Source: Gentiana macrophylla (Eukaryota; Streptophyta; Magnoliopsida; Gentianales; Gentianaceae). Taken from it: a DNA stretch of 64,000 nt. The position numbers were made by a program, and so were the translations under genes. Shown piece by piece: positions 21,771 to 32,559 of the stretch. The stretch lies in assembly GCA_026214975.1 (NCBI GenBank), contig CM047810.1:3968001-4032000 (forward strand), read 5' to 3'. The notes beneath the pieces are model-generated. The model was not told the DNA's origin, made no database searches, and was given only the letters and a program-made list of their open reading frames with translations. Numbering within the stretch: the first letter of the stretch is position 1; every line of letters starts with the position of its first letter.

Positions 21771-22690
21771 GGAAAAGGGTATTTTGGTAAGTATAATTAG
21801 GTTTTGTCCTTATTAATATTCCATTTCCTTGTAGCCTAATAAACACACTAATTTGTCCTTTTAGACAAAAACCTATAAAATATAAGCCATCTTCATCTTT
21901 AGATTTGTCCGTAATCTAAATTATTTTACATTATCATTATAATATTTATTACTATCTTACAAACTCATTTTTCTTACCTTTAATTTATTAGTCAATGATA
22001 TTTAACTTTTTTTTGAACACATATATTTAACTTTTAAAATTTTAAAATTCAACTTTTTTTTAAATCGTGTGAATTTTTTTTAAAATTACTTATGCTTTGA
22101 GACGTAGATTATTTTTTTTCATTTATGAAATTTTACTATTTTTGTGAAATTTTTTAAGATGAATCATACTCTGTGATGGAGATGGATAGTATTTGTTTTC
22201 ATTTTTACCCGCTCTTAATAATTACCAAGTCTTTCATATTTCTCATGTTCATATATAAAGATTGATTGCGTTGAAAATTTATAATATTCCTTTCGTTTTT
22301 TTAACTGTTATTTTTCAAAATTTGCATTGTTTTTATTTATCTGTCATTTTACATTATTAATGCAGCATTTAAAATTTTTTCCTTCTTTATCATTCATTTG
22401 AATAACCCATATTTTGGCACAATTTTCTATACACAATGAATAAAGAGTAATTTTGTTATTTTATACTCTATTTCAGACACATTAATCAATTTTAATATGT
22501 GTAATTATTCTCTCACCGACAGTTAAAAAAAACCGAAGGGAGTAATAGTAGCCATTGTAGTCCAGGCTCAATGTACTAGGCGTGATTTAACTTGTTGAGA
22601 AATGTGTAATAAAATGTTATTTATCCTAAGATTTATCCTAATCGGTCAATTAATCATCGTTATTCTCCGCTAAATTTGGGATAAAGGTCT
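21136..22690. other. Intergenic with long T run; no supported gene
   Basis: 21180-21260 holds three copies of a TTGGACTTGGCCGGAAA-like word and 21290-21345 two copies of CCAATCTTCCATGG. 21480-21700 is GC-rich (GGCGGCGG) but has no family-like protein. A run of about 30 T starts near 21740. The rest is AT-rich and empty. Confidence 0.5.
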
Positions 22691-22694
22691 TAAA

Positions 22695-22918
22695 TGACAC
22701 AATATGGAAAATGTCAGGATTTTAAGACTATAAGAAAATATTTTTATCAAAAAGGAGATTTCATCAATGAAAGTGAAAGTGAATTACGTTGATTTTCACT
22801 ACAAAACCAACGTAATTCACTTTCAAATTTATTTTTACTTTCATTAATGAAAGATCTTTTTTGACAAAAATATTTTCTTATAGTCTTAAAATCCTAACAT
22901 TTTTCTAATTGTGTCCCA
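22695..22918. repeat. Near-perfect foldback (MITE-like hairpin)
   Basis: Left arm about 22695-22790 (TGACACAATATGGAAAATGT...AGTGAATTACGTTG) pairs with right arm about 22808-22918 around a loop of some 20 bp. The arms share GGATTTTAAGACTATAAGAA and AATATTTTT. A transcript would form a hairpin about 95 bp long. It could be a MITE or a small-RNA source. Confidence 0.75.
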
Positions 22919-23083
22919 ATTGACAGTTAAATCGTTAAATTATGGGATATGATTGATTTCTTTGGGTGTATAAATTAGGCTGATTGGTCAATGAAATATA
23001 TCTGTACATCTCCTTTCATTTTTTTTATGTCTTTTTTATTTTTAACATGGTATTGAGATTAAACTCTCCTTCAAGCAGGGCGG

Positions 23084-23204
23084 CTCCGGTAACTTGATAA
23101 TAGGAGTCGGAAATTTGGTATATTTTGCGTAAGTGAAGGGACATCTCCGGGAACTTGATAATAGGAGTCGGAAATTTGGTATATTTTGCGTAAGTGAAGG
23201 GACA
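23084..23204. repeat. Tandem duplication, 60-bp unit
   Basis: Two adjacent, nearly identical copies of CTCCGGnAACTTGATAATAG...AAGTGAAGGGACAT. The second copy runs on into sequence that is also found at 25370-25500 (GGGACATGGGAAAnTATAAA). Confidence 0.85.
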
Positions 23205-23315
23205 TGGGAAAATATAAAAACCTACATATAAAACAAATTGTAGGATATTAAGTTGTAAACAATCATGTTGATGAAAGTTATTGAAAATAACGCTTACGGA
23301 GAGAAATAATGAGCA
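23200..23315 (-). pseudogene. Extra copy of palindrome exon/intron segment
   Basis: Direct repeat of 25373-25497: GTGAAGGGACATGGGAAA to GGAGAGAAATAATGAGCAAC. In the arm copy this holds the intron between two exons of the PMD-like gene (donor CTCTCC/GTAAGTG, acceptor TTTGTAG/GTTTTT on the minus strand). Here the donor reads GTAAGCG. An isolated duplicate. Confidence 0.6.
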
Positions 23316-23319
23316 ACGA

Positions 23320-23690
23320 TTCAGCAATTACTTTCTACAAAGCGAGAAGCCTCTCAAGAGCGGCGAAATGCGCGGCGAGTTGACTCGATGTGGCATCCCT
23401 CCTTCAGCTCTATTGCACCAAATTCGGGTTGAACTCTGGCGGCGTCCATTATATCTTAACTTTTCACGGATGTCCATGATTTTTAGAACAAAAGCAGCGA
23501 AATCTAGAATTACTTTCTACAAACGAGAAGCCTCTCAAGAAGCGGCCAATTTCTTTGCCGGTTTGACTCACGATGTGGCATCCCTCCTTCAGGCTCTCAC
23601 GCACCAAATTCGAGTTGAACTCTAAGCGATGTCCATTATATCTTAACTTCTACAGATGTCCATGATTTTTAGAAGAAACAAGAAATAGTA
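23320..23690. repeat. Tandem duplication, about 180-bp unit
   Basis: Two copies starting ATTACTTTCTACAAA near 23325 and 23509. Each contains GAGAAGCCTCTCAAG, GATGTGGCATCCCTCCTTCA, CACCAAATTCG and TGTCCATGATTTTTAGAA. They differ by small indels. Located just outside the left arm of the palindrome. Confidence 0.75.
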
Positions 23691-23829
23691 TACATCTAAA
23701 GCTTTAACAATATATAATGTCAAAAACAAGATCCAAAATTACCTTTTTCACCCTCACCCTCATCGTCATGAACTTCATCTTCTACAAAGTATTGTAATGA
23801 TTAGACATAATTGGCAAATGTCTTGAAGA

Positions 23830-24380
23830 TTCAAAGATGTTTAAGGAGATCACTGAAAGAGAAGGATCCCTGATGATCCCGGATCTGGGGAGAAGAGTCT
23901 TTGGTGAGAGCATTGTAAAGCAAGGCAATGAAGCTGTGCGATTGGAAACTGATAGAAGCTACACAAAGAAGCCTCTTGATTGGAAACCATGCAAGGCAAA
24001 GGGTAGAAAAGGGTGCGGATGTCATCCATGTTGCAATAGAAGCTCAGTATTGTAGACTCAGTGCGACCACATGATAGTAATGCAAGTATATCTTTGGACT
24101 CACATAGGGTACCAATATCTAATACCATCACTTTAAATTCGATTGCTCCATGTTCAAAACTTGGATTGTAATTTGTTATCAGTAAATAAACTTACTCAAG
24201 AAGCCAACTCAGTCTTTGCTAAGTTCTCTTCATCTATGTGTGAATTTCAGGATTTAACCTTGTGGAGGACGATTGGAAAATCTAAGACAACACTAATGAT
24301 AGGCATGACCAAACTCCCAACTCCCAAAACGTATAGGGCAGGACCAAACATGTGGAGATTGATAGGCATTTTCTGAAGGA
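23830..24380 (+). pseudogene. Copia gag/protease fragment in left arm
   Basis: Plus-strand remnants of a copia polyprotein. The first part, 23837-24055, reads FKEITEREGSLMIPDLGRRV and FGESIVKQG, as in some plant copia Gags. The second, 24143-24376, reads LHVQNLDCNLLSVNKLTQEA and SMCEFQDLTLWRTIG, the region between protease and pre-integrase. No zinc knuckle or catalytic site survives. The same fragment is inverted at about 41780-42320. Confidence 0.75.
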
Positions 24381-24727
24381 AAAACTAGATAAATAACTTT
24401 GTAAAAATAGCTCCACATGTTGAACTCTAAGCGATGTCCATTATTTTTTAGAACAAGAAATAATCTAAAGCTTTAACAATATATAATGTCAAAAACAAGA
24501 TCCAAAATTACCTTCTACACCCTCAGAATTAGCCAGAGGTTGTTCAAAATCTTGAGCCTCATCGTCATCATCAACTTCAGCTTCTACAAAGTATTGGTAA
24601 CAGTTAGACATAATTGGCAAATAGGCATTTTGTGAAGGAAAAGCTGGATAAATAACTTTGTATAAATACAAGAGACGCATCAACTAAACTAGAAAAAAAA
24701 AATTCTTGCCATAGTCTCTTGTGTGGG

Positions 24728-25842
24728 TCACGACGTATCTTTCCGTCCTTTTGGTCCACATCCCGAGTTGTTCAGTGTATTTGGATTTCCAATTCTCCTT
24801 TCGGGTTTGGTGCGTTGCAAGGACTTGGAGTGACTTTTGGGCTTGGAGAGACGCAAGGACTTCATTTCTTTCAATTCATTACTTTGAATCCCCAACTTGT
24901 CCGGACAAAGATGTGGGTTTTGTATCATGACATTCTCAAAACAAAACATCATTGTATACGAAAAAGTCATGTGCCACTGCCTTAGTAGATACTCAGACAA
25001 AGACACCTTCCTAAATGGCCTCCAGTGAATCTAACAAAACCAATCAATCAACACACATCAGAAACAAGCAAAATATTAGCAACTATGAAAGTCAAAGTGA
25101 TGAAGTATGTAGTGTTATTATCATTTATTGTTAATTTAATCATATTAGCTGTCTTCTGTATCATTAGCTAGGTTGTACATCTGTGGCTATAAGAGTGTGA
25201 TTTCTACTTACCTCTGTGGATTCCTCCTCAAAGATAGTGACAATGACAGAATCTTGCACATTGAGTTTTGAATTGTTGCTGGGTTTGGAGAAAAAATTGG
25301 TTCACTGCACCATCACAGGGAAAGTATTCAAGCATGACGCTATTTCATTAACTCCAAAAACAGCTTGCGCAAGTGAAGGGACATGGGAAAGTATAAAAAC
25401 CTACAAATAAAACAAATTGTAAGATATTAAGTTGTAAACAATCATGTTGATGAATGTTATTGAAAATAACACTTACGGAGAGAAATAATGAGCAACAGTT
25501 CATTGAAGTAGATATTTTGCCTTTATCTCTCTGTTTCTTCAACCACTTAATCCTGGACATGCTATGAGCGAACAATGCAGTCCCCTACGCAAAATCCTTT
25601 ATAATGCTTGTATCTTTTAACACATCAAGATACATTGAGGGCACAACATTATCACGTATTATTGATGGGCAAAGAACCGTGCCTAGATAATATAAAACGT
25701 GTGCACGTACGTACTTGTCTAAATGATGTCCATTAGAATCCTTAGGGACATTCATCAACTCCTCCCTTAATTTCCTAAGAGAGATGCAACTATCATGTTT
25801 CCCATCAACAAATTCAGCTGAACCTAAGTAATTTATACACAT
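24728..25842 (-). pseudogene. PMD-like gene fragment, left arm copy
   Basis: Minus-strand spliced gene fragment. Exon at 25842 to about 25470: MCINYLGSAEF, LDKYVRAHVLYYLGTVLCPS, KDFA-stop-GTALFAHSMSRIKWLKKQ. Donor CTCTCC/GTAAGTG; next exon about 25392-25212 with ILSHVPSLAQAVFGVNE and NFFSKPSNNSKLNVQDSVIV, donor GAG/GTAAGT. Third exon about 25032-24728 with IHWRPFRKVSLSEYLLRQWH. The YVRAHVLYYLG, WGTALFA and WRPF blocks resemble the plant mobile domain (aminotransferase-like) found in MAIN-type proteins and MULEs. This is recognition by eye and may be wrong. Two Trp codons are stops here (TAG near 25576, TGA at about 25302), where the right arm keeps TGG. Confidence 0.5.
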
Positions 25843-25851
25843 CTCTCTACA

Positions 25852-25878
25852 TTCTACGCGGGTAAAATCTATAAAGGA
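25852..25878. other. 27-bp spacer at palindrome centre
   Basis: TTCTACGCGGGTAAAATCT plus ATAAAGGA separates two arms that begin TGTA(T/G)AGAGATGTGTATAAAT outward. The short spacer makes this nearly a true palindrome. Confidence 0.8.
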
Positions 25879-26229
25879 TGTATAGAGATGTGTATAAATT
25901 ACTTAGGTTCAGCTGAATTTGTTGATGAGAAACAGGATAGTTGCATCTTTCTTAGGAAATTAAGAGAGGAGTTGATGAATGTCCCTAAGGATTCTAATGG
26001 ACATCATTTAGACAAGTACGTACGTGCACACGTTTTATATTATCTAGGCACGATTCTTTGTCCATCAATAGTACGTGATAATGTTGTGCCATCAATGTAT
26101 CTTGATGTGAAAGAAACAAGTAGTATAAAGGATTTTGCGTGGGGGCTGCATTGTTCGCTCATAGCATGTCCAGGATTAAGTGGTTGAAGAAACAGAGAGA
26201 TAAAGGCAAAATACCTACTTCAGTGAACT
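25879..26229. repeat. Right arm of palindrome, inner part
   Basis: Complement of about 25505-25851. Ends at the GAACT duplication where the Athila-type element is inserted; the arm resumes at 40637. Confidence 0.85.
26225..26229. repeat. Target duplication GAACT (left)
   Basis: GAACT just before the LTR start at 26230, repeated at 40632-40636 just after the other LTR. The left arm of the palindrome shows the empty site, TGAACTGTTGCTC (minus strand near 25500). Confidence 0.92.
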
Positions 26230-27739
26230 TGTCACGGATTTTATTAATACAAAATAAACAAGTAATAAAACCGGTTAACCTCAAGTGCAAGGATCGTAGT
26301 ACAGAGGCTATGCCGGGTCGATCTTACGGGGAACTAGACGAATGTTAACCCTAGCTTTTGTTTTTAACTAATTATTGTCACGATTGCTAACCTAACGAAT
26401 AACTAACTAAACAAATATGCAGAAAATAACTAGACAGAGGAGATTAATCCAATGCTAGGAGAGATTTGAAAGCGATAAAATAAACTAAAAGTGCAGGAAA
26501 ATAGATTAACTAATCTAAACTAAGCTATGAGGAGTGTAAATCAAGTTTATAAAGACAAGCGAGGATTGATCCACCTATCAACATGCATTGATCTCCTATC
26601 TCGATTTTACGTGGTATTTACTGAGGTTGTGATTCACCTTCTCTAAACATGAAATCCTAATTCCTTAGGTATTTCATCTATTAACCTAGTATCTTCCAAT
26701 GCTAGATCAACGCGTTTAAAAGACCAAAGATGTCAACTTTTATGTTTAACCTAGTGATCGAACCTATTAACTTCCGTTACTATAGATTCAAAGACTATTC
26801 TATTCATGGTGATCTATAGGTTTAACATGACTCCCGTCAAGCATAAACACAATCAAAAACATGCAATCTTCCGATATAGTGCACTAAAAACATGAGTACA
26901 ACATGAATAAGAAACAACCATAAATAAATACTCACGGTAATAATCGAGGTAAATGAGATCCAATCCGTTGATGGCTTCACAACTCTCGTTTGATGGAGGT
27001 TCTTGCCTCGAACATCCTCAACAACTCAAAGAATGTATAAAAGCGACATAAAACTAGCCTACTTTGATTGAATTTAAAGTTGCATAAAATGGAAATAAAA
27101 AGTGTAAAATCGCAGACCAAAGCCGCCTTAGGGGTTTAGGGTTTTAAGATTGTAAAACTTCGTCTCCCAATGTGTGAAAATAGGCAAGTATTTATAGGGA
27201 TTTGAGGCGGTTTCACTAAGTCGGCATTCGGACGCTGCGTTCAATTGAGTGGGCGCTGCGTTCGATATTCTGAACTCCCCTCGGCCGCTCGTTCAAACTC
27301 CGTTCGGACTCTCAGTATCAAGATTGTTTCCATGGGCGCCCGTTCGAGTATTTCAAGCGCTCGTTCGATATGGGCGCCGCATGAATGACGTTCATAATGA
27401 CTTGAATGCGATTTTGCATCTTTATCTCTTTTCTTCTCTCCACTCGATCATTATCTCTTCCTTAAACCTTTGTAGCTCGAAAATTTATCTCTTTTGATCA
27501 TCATTTGAGCACAATAATCATACCTATAATACATGGAAAACATCGCAAAGCGTAATAAAGTCCAATTAATTATAATTCATGATGAAAACACATAATTTAT
27601 TCAATATTGCGAATAAGTCCTTAAAAACCTAGTATGCTCAATATTTCCATATGAGGGCTATTTATCATGCAATCAATCCAATTAAGAGGAAAATATCGTA
27701 AAATATATCATAATAAAACATAGATTTTCACCCTTAACA
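26230..27739 (-). repeat. 3' LTR of Athila-type element
   Basis: 1510 bp. Read on the minus strand it starts TGTTAAGGGTGAAAATC at 27739 and ends CCGTGACA at 26230. It contains copies of the (G/C)GGCG..CGTTCGA words near 27215-27385. Matches 39116-40631 with scattered single-base differences. Confidence 0.92.
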
Positions 27740-27760
27740 AATCCCCACACTTAAACTTTG
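27740..27760 (-). other. Polypurine tract of Athila-type element
   Basis: On the minus strand AAGTTTAAGTGTGGGGATT abuts the 3' LTR. It is the expected plus-strand primer. Confidence 0.7.
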
Positions 27761-29560
27761 CTCGTCCCAGCAAAACAAAAGCAAAATTAGGCTCGAGAAA
27801 GGAAAGCATGCATCTAAACAACTATAACATACATCCAATAACTTAGATGTCCACCGGTGTGTGAGTGCATAGCCATAGGGAACTTCCACTAGATCCAAAC
27901 TTGAACAACTCAAGCAAAACTAGCTATTACCCCTCGCGAATAGTAATAAATGACACTCATAAGGTGCACCTACAAACGTGACATATCCCGAAAAGGATGA
28001 TCGAATATATCTAGGGCCTTTAAAATACTCGAGGATAATCCCTACATCATATCCATCGGTTTATCTTTGGGGATAAGATTAACGATAACTAAGTCTTATA
28101 TTCAATTTACGCAACAATTCTTTAGTTAATTTAACTTATTCACTTTAAACACACATTAGAAGAAGCTATTGCCCTCATAGCGAGAATAGGACATTTCGAG
28201 ATAATCCCCACCTTACTCCAATCATAAGGCGACTTTTTCTAACGTCGTGAGCTTTTAGTCATCATAGTGGTATAGGACATACGTGGTATACCCTACCTCA
28301 CTCAAATCATCGACTAGCTTCCGACACACCCATATTAACCAACTATTAACTTGTCTTTTTAATTGACATTAGTCCCGTGTTACTTATCACATTCAAACGT
28401 CTAGATATTCACGATTATAACGTACTCACGGAACTAAATACAAACTATCATAAATCTCACGATATGCACGTAGCACTAAGCACATGACTTAAAAGATAAT
28501 CAAAATTACTGATCCACAACGGGTATAACTTACTAAAATAGCTCATCATTCACTATGGCTCGTGAAATGTAAATCTTGGTGAAACAACTAACCTATCAAA
28601 CATATGAAATATCGCATAGATGATTGCAAAAACAACGAACTTCACGTTGAATTGCCTACTCGGGACAAAACAAAAACACAAGTATAGGAAAATTTTTTGA
28701 AAATTGAGCATATTTTTGCATAATAAACAAACTAACGTAGTAATTAAGCGTATCGCGCATTCGAACTATCCCCTCCCACACTTAAAAACTCAACATGTCC
28801 TCATGTTGTGCGAGAAAGGAAAATGAGAAGAAACTTAGCTGTATTTATGTAGAAAAAAATCGAGATGTTAGGCGGTTTGGAGCATGAAAAGGCCAGCGCT
28901 CGCAAAAAGCGTGGAAAAACGCGTCCAAACGTAGCTCAACGAGTACTCGACAAAAACCACCTCTGCAACACGCGAAAACGAAAACTTCGGGAAACGGGGG
29001 TATAATATGGCGATAGAGATAATAATTCAAGCGGATGAAAAAGATAGGACCCTCAAATAAATATGTCAACACAAGTCAAAGAACGAGAAACCGAGAAAGT
29101 ACAAGAACCATGAAAAGTAACCAAAAGGAAAGTAACAAAATGTATAGAAATACAGATGCAAATCGAATGAAATGTATCAAAAAGTGCAACAACCGAGAAA
29201 GATGTAAAGCAAATAAAAACTCAAGGTAGCCCCGGAGTCGTCTCGAAGAATGGAACATCAACATGAGGAGGATGCTGGGTAGAGTGCAACAGAACAAGCA
29301 GTGGACGGCGTCGGTGTGAGGCTCGGCTGCGTAGTAGGCCGCAGATGAGTGAGCTCTACCGGGGCTCATCCTCCTCATCCCGACTCGGGCTTCTCCTCCA
29401 TCTTGACCACCTCACTATCACCCTCTCTATCCGCTCTGCGAGAAGACATAATCCATATTACTCGCATTGAATACCCTCCGATCTCTCGGTTGCCTCCATC
29501 AACTAGACACTCCAAAACCGATAAGATATTATCCTGGCCATCCCGGATATCACTCAACAT
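27761..29560 (-). other. Non-coding 3' region of Athila-type element
   Basis: 1.8 kb between the extra open frame and the 3' LTR, without convincing coding potential. Long non-coding stretches here are usual in Athila/Tat elements. A K/N-rich open frame on the plus strand (29035-29229) was judged spurious. Confidence 0.55.
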
Positions 29561-29565
29561 CGCCC

Positions 29566-30687
29566 TCAAACTATGAGCCATACTATGCCGAGTAATCTCG
29601 GAAGAAGATAATCCAGAAAGAACTGAGGCTTGAGGCGGTGCCGATGTGGAACCAGGCTCAGAAACGGGAACAGCCTTCTCTCTACGAATAGGGGGTAACT
29701 CTTAGTCCTGTGGTCTGATGCATACTCAGCAACCCCAGCCTCTAAACATAACTGATGTATCAAATGAGGCACTATCAAACTCCGGGTAGATACCTTTTGG
29801 TTTGCCAAAACATCATCAAACAAAGCTTGCCCAACATCAACATTCAACCCGAAAACCAACGCATACAACATCCCAAGATCACTGATATAGAAATGTGTGA
29901 GATTATTCTTAGGAATCAACCGACTCTGGATAAACCGACGATGAGACTCGCCAATCCTCGGTCAAGTCGTGGTGATTAACTCCTTCCTATCACCATTCGG
30001 TCTCAACACCCATGCCACATCCGACAAACTTTCAATCGCAGCTCCTCCATCGGATCCTTACCTCCTCTCATTCGCGTCGCCTAGCGATCTCCTCCTTGTA
30101 ATCCAAGCCGCGGCGCCGGCAACTTATATTTCTCGGTTGATCACCTTGGCGGAAAAAGGCACTTTGACACCTCGAACCATCACAAAACCGCCATCCAAAT
30201 CCGTCTCAGAACAATTCGCATAGAACTCTCTCACTATAGAATCATTGACCGGGTTAGGAGGAATCTTCAGTAACTCTTCCCACTTCCGAGCCTTTAGCAT
30301 CTTCACGAAGGCCGGATCAACTTGTTGTGTCTTGACCTCTCTGTCAAAAATCATACTCCGAGTCACATAATCCTTAGTGTAGCCACTATGAGCTCGTGGA
30401 TTGACGAATCGACGGGGCATAGCAAGAGGGGCAACATTCTTAGCTTTCTTCTTAGGGGGTGCATGTGTAGCTTCGGCTTCAGCCTGCTCCCCAACGACAT
30501 TCTCAGTACCAACCTCAGCTCTAGAAGATTCACCACCCCGAGTGCCTCGAGACATTCTTACGAGAGGGACCTCATCATCGTCCTCGGTTTCAGAATTTGA
30601 AGAGGATTCATCTCTTAAATTGGTTCTTGTTTGTTGAGATGTTCTAGGCGGTTGATCTCGAAAGACTACTCCTCTGTTAGGGTCCAA
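29566..30687 (-). pseudogene. Extra ORF with putative plant transposon protein domain
   Basis: ATG at 30687. The first 95 or so residues are charged and serine-rich with a basic patch (PPKKKAKN), a possible nuclear signal. Then come KARKWEELLKIPPNPVNDSI, VREFYANCSETDLDG and VMVRGVKVPFSAKVINREI to 30124. After a frame break, 29919-29566 continues with HFYISDLGMLYALVFGLNVD and LIVPHLIHQLCLEAGV. This arrangement matches the 'putative plant transposon protein' domain (Pfam PF20167 as I recall it), common in plant repeats. Its role is unknown; it may be a late gene of the element. Broken by at least one frameshift. Confidence 0.65.
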
Positions 30688-31299
30688 TTACGATGGATCA
30701 AATTCGGGGCGTTGCCGTTTACCTCTCTCCACTGGCCAAACCTTTACCATAACGCTTCACAATTTCCTTCTTACGCACCATTGTCCATCGATAACTAAAC
30801 TAAACCATTCACACAAATGGTTTACCCGTTTATCGTCCAAATCGGGATTTCAATTCAACAATACCAACCCATCCACCACAACCAACATCACCACACCATC
30901 ACAACACCAAAACAAGAAGAAAACAAAGAACAAAATGAGAGAAATTTCAAGAAAATGAGCCGACCAAGATCGAACCCACAAAAGCGTGAAAGGAATCAAG
31001 AAAAGTTGCTATAGACTTACCAAATGCTATGTAAGGATGATGATCGAATGGATTTGAAGCCCGAAACACCAAGATTGGTCACCAAAATTCGAACTTTTAT
31101 GAAAATGGCCGCCGAACAATCTGATTCGTCAATGTGTGTTGATTGTTGGAGAAAATGGGTTGGATAAAGGAAAAGAGGGTGCAGAGACCGTTCTTTTGCA
31201 ACAAAAATCGCCAAATTTGGTTTAGAAACGAAGATTTGAGGTTTGGAGGAGGGGAAAAGTCGGGTTCTCCTTTTGAAAATCACAGAAAATGAGGGTTCA

Positions 31300-31545
31300 C
31301 GCCTAGAGCAGGTATATATAGGCCTGGAATGGACGCTCGTCCATCCTTACGGACGGGCGTTCACTTGTAACCGCATGAACTGGACGGGCGTCCATAAATT
31401 TAGACGCTCGTCCATTGGGCATTTTTACATTCAGGATAGGAGGGATTTCACAGACGGGCGTCCACCATTTTGGACGAACGTCCATAAAAACGAGCAAACT
31501 GGACGGGCGTTCACTTGTATGAACGGGCGTCCACCAGAGAGAGTG
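31300..31545. repeat. Cluster of GGACGnnCGTCC motifs
   Basis: About eight copies in 240 bp of near-palindromic words: GGACGCTCGTCC, GGACGGGCGTCC, GGACGAACGTCC and GGACGGGCGTTC. Spacing is irregular (10-50 bp). Lies in the non-coding part between the extra frame and integrase. Confidence 0.85.
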
Positions 31546-31760
31546 ATAAAAAATTAAACTTGTTCACACATAAGCTAATTAAAATTGAAGTGCAATTCTT
31601 ATTAATGTCAAACAAAATTCAAAAATACAATGATGAAAGATTAAAGACCTGAAATAGCTTAGAAGTAACTAAAAACATAACTAAAACAGTGGGTTGCCTC
31701 CCACCAAGCGCTTCTGTTTTACGTCGGGGCTCGACGAAAACCAAACTAACTAAGAACTCA

Positions 31761-32057
31761 CTAGTCTGCGTAGATTTCGTCCCAATCCACTACGCGAATG
31801 AGACGTCGAAGCATGTCGACAGCTGGAGGAAAGTCGTACTCATCTTGCAAACACCAATCCTCACCGGCTACCTCAACACCTCTGGAAATGCTCGCCTGCA
31901 GCACTAGTGCCAAATCCGTCAGCATAGGATCATTAAGGATCGTGTAGGGACGTCCTATGGCCTCCTGCAACTCCTCAGTCGTGAAATCGCTGCCTCCCGA
32001 ACAAGGTGGAACTATGATAACGTCACGTGATGGTCTTAACTCGAGTGCTAATGTCAA
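31761..32057 (-). other. Unassigned 98-codon open frame in Athila-type element
   Basis: Open on the minus strand with an acidic, non-repetitive composition (VIIVPPCSGGSDFTTEELQE). No family recognised. It may be coding or chance. Confidence 0.25.
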
Positions 32058-32559
32058 AATCTACATGAAGAACTATAGTGCCTCCCGGTCCATCATCTCT
32101 TGTGATCGGCGGGATCCGACTAATGAGGGGGAACTCCTCAGGAAGAACTCCGTAATCCATACCTAAAAGCACACTAACTGACAGATAACAATAGAACAAC
32201 TTAGTTAGCTAAAGCTTAATCAAACTAAAACTTAAATAAATAAAACACTAAAAGCGTGAATGAGAACCTAGCTAATATAATAAGGGATATCTAGGATGCC
32301 TCTGTGTAGCGCTTTTGGTTAATGTCGTTAGCTCGACACGGCCTAAACTCACTGGATCGGGCCATTTGGCTTTTCTCGCCAACCACTACCTCGTGTAAGC
32401 CTTGATCGGCGGTGTGGGCTGCGAAAACGACATCTCACACATGGGGAAAATTTTTGATAGCCCTCACATACGCTTGAACCTCCCCACGGTTGACTTCTTC
32501 ATTCTCTGAGTCCTCGATGGCGCTTGTTTGCCGCTCCTTTCAAACTCTTCCATATCAAA

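Larger units (their letters stand above)
23620..25851. repeat. Left arm of large palindrome
   Basis: About 2.23 kb that reappears, complemented, at 25879-26229 plus 40637-42527. The arms were followed by eye through the spacer-proximal GTATAAATTACTTAGG, the PMD-like exons, the acidic exon and the copia fragment, out to ATAATGGACATCGCTTAGAG. Identity looks well above 90 percent but was not computed. Confidence 0.85.

Noticed and set aside
24719..24985. Plus-strand open frames at 24719-24985 and the matching 41119-41412 on minus
   Set aside because: Antisense of the third PMD-like exon; the sense frame has splice sites and a plausible protein.
29035..29229. K/N/R-rich plus-strand open frame
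   Set aside because: Low-complexity reading of A-rich non-coding retrotransposon DNA.
30322..30637. Plus-strand open frames at 30322-30600 and 30401-30637
   Set aside because: Antisense of the better supported extra frame of the Athila-type element.
31300..31545. CRISPR-like array
   Set aside because: Eukaryotic DNA, irregular spacing, 12-bp variable words, no cas genes.
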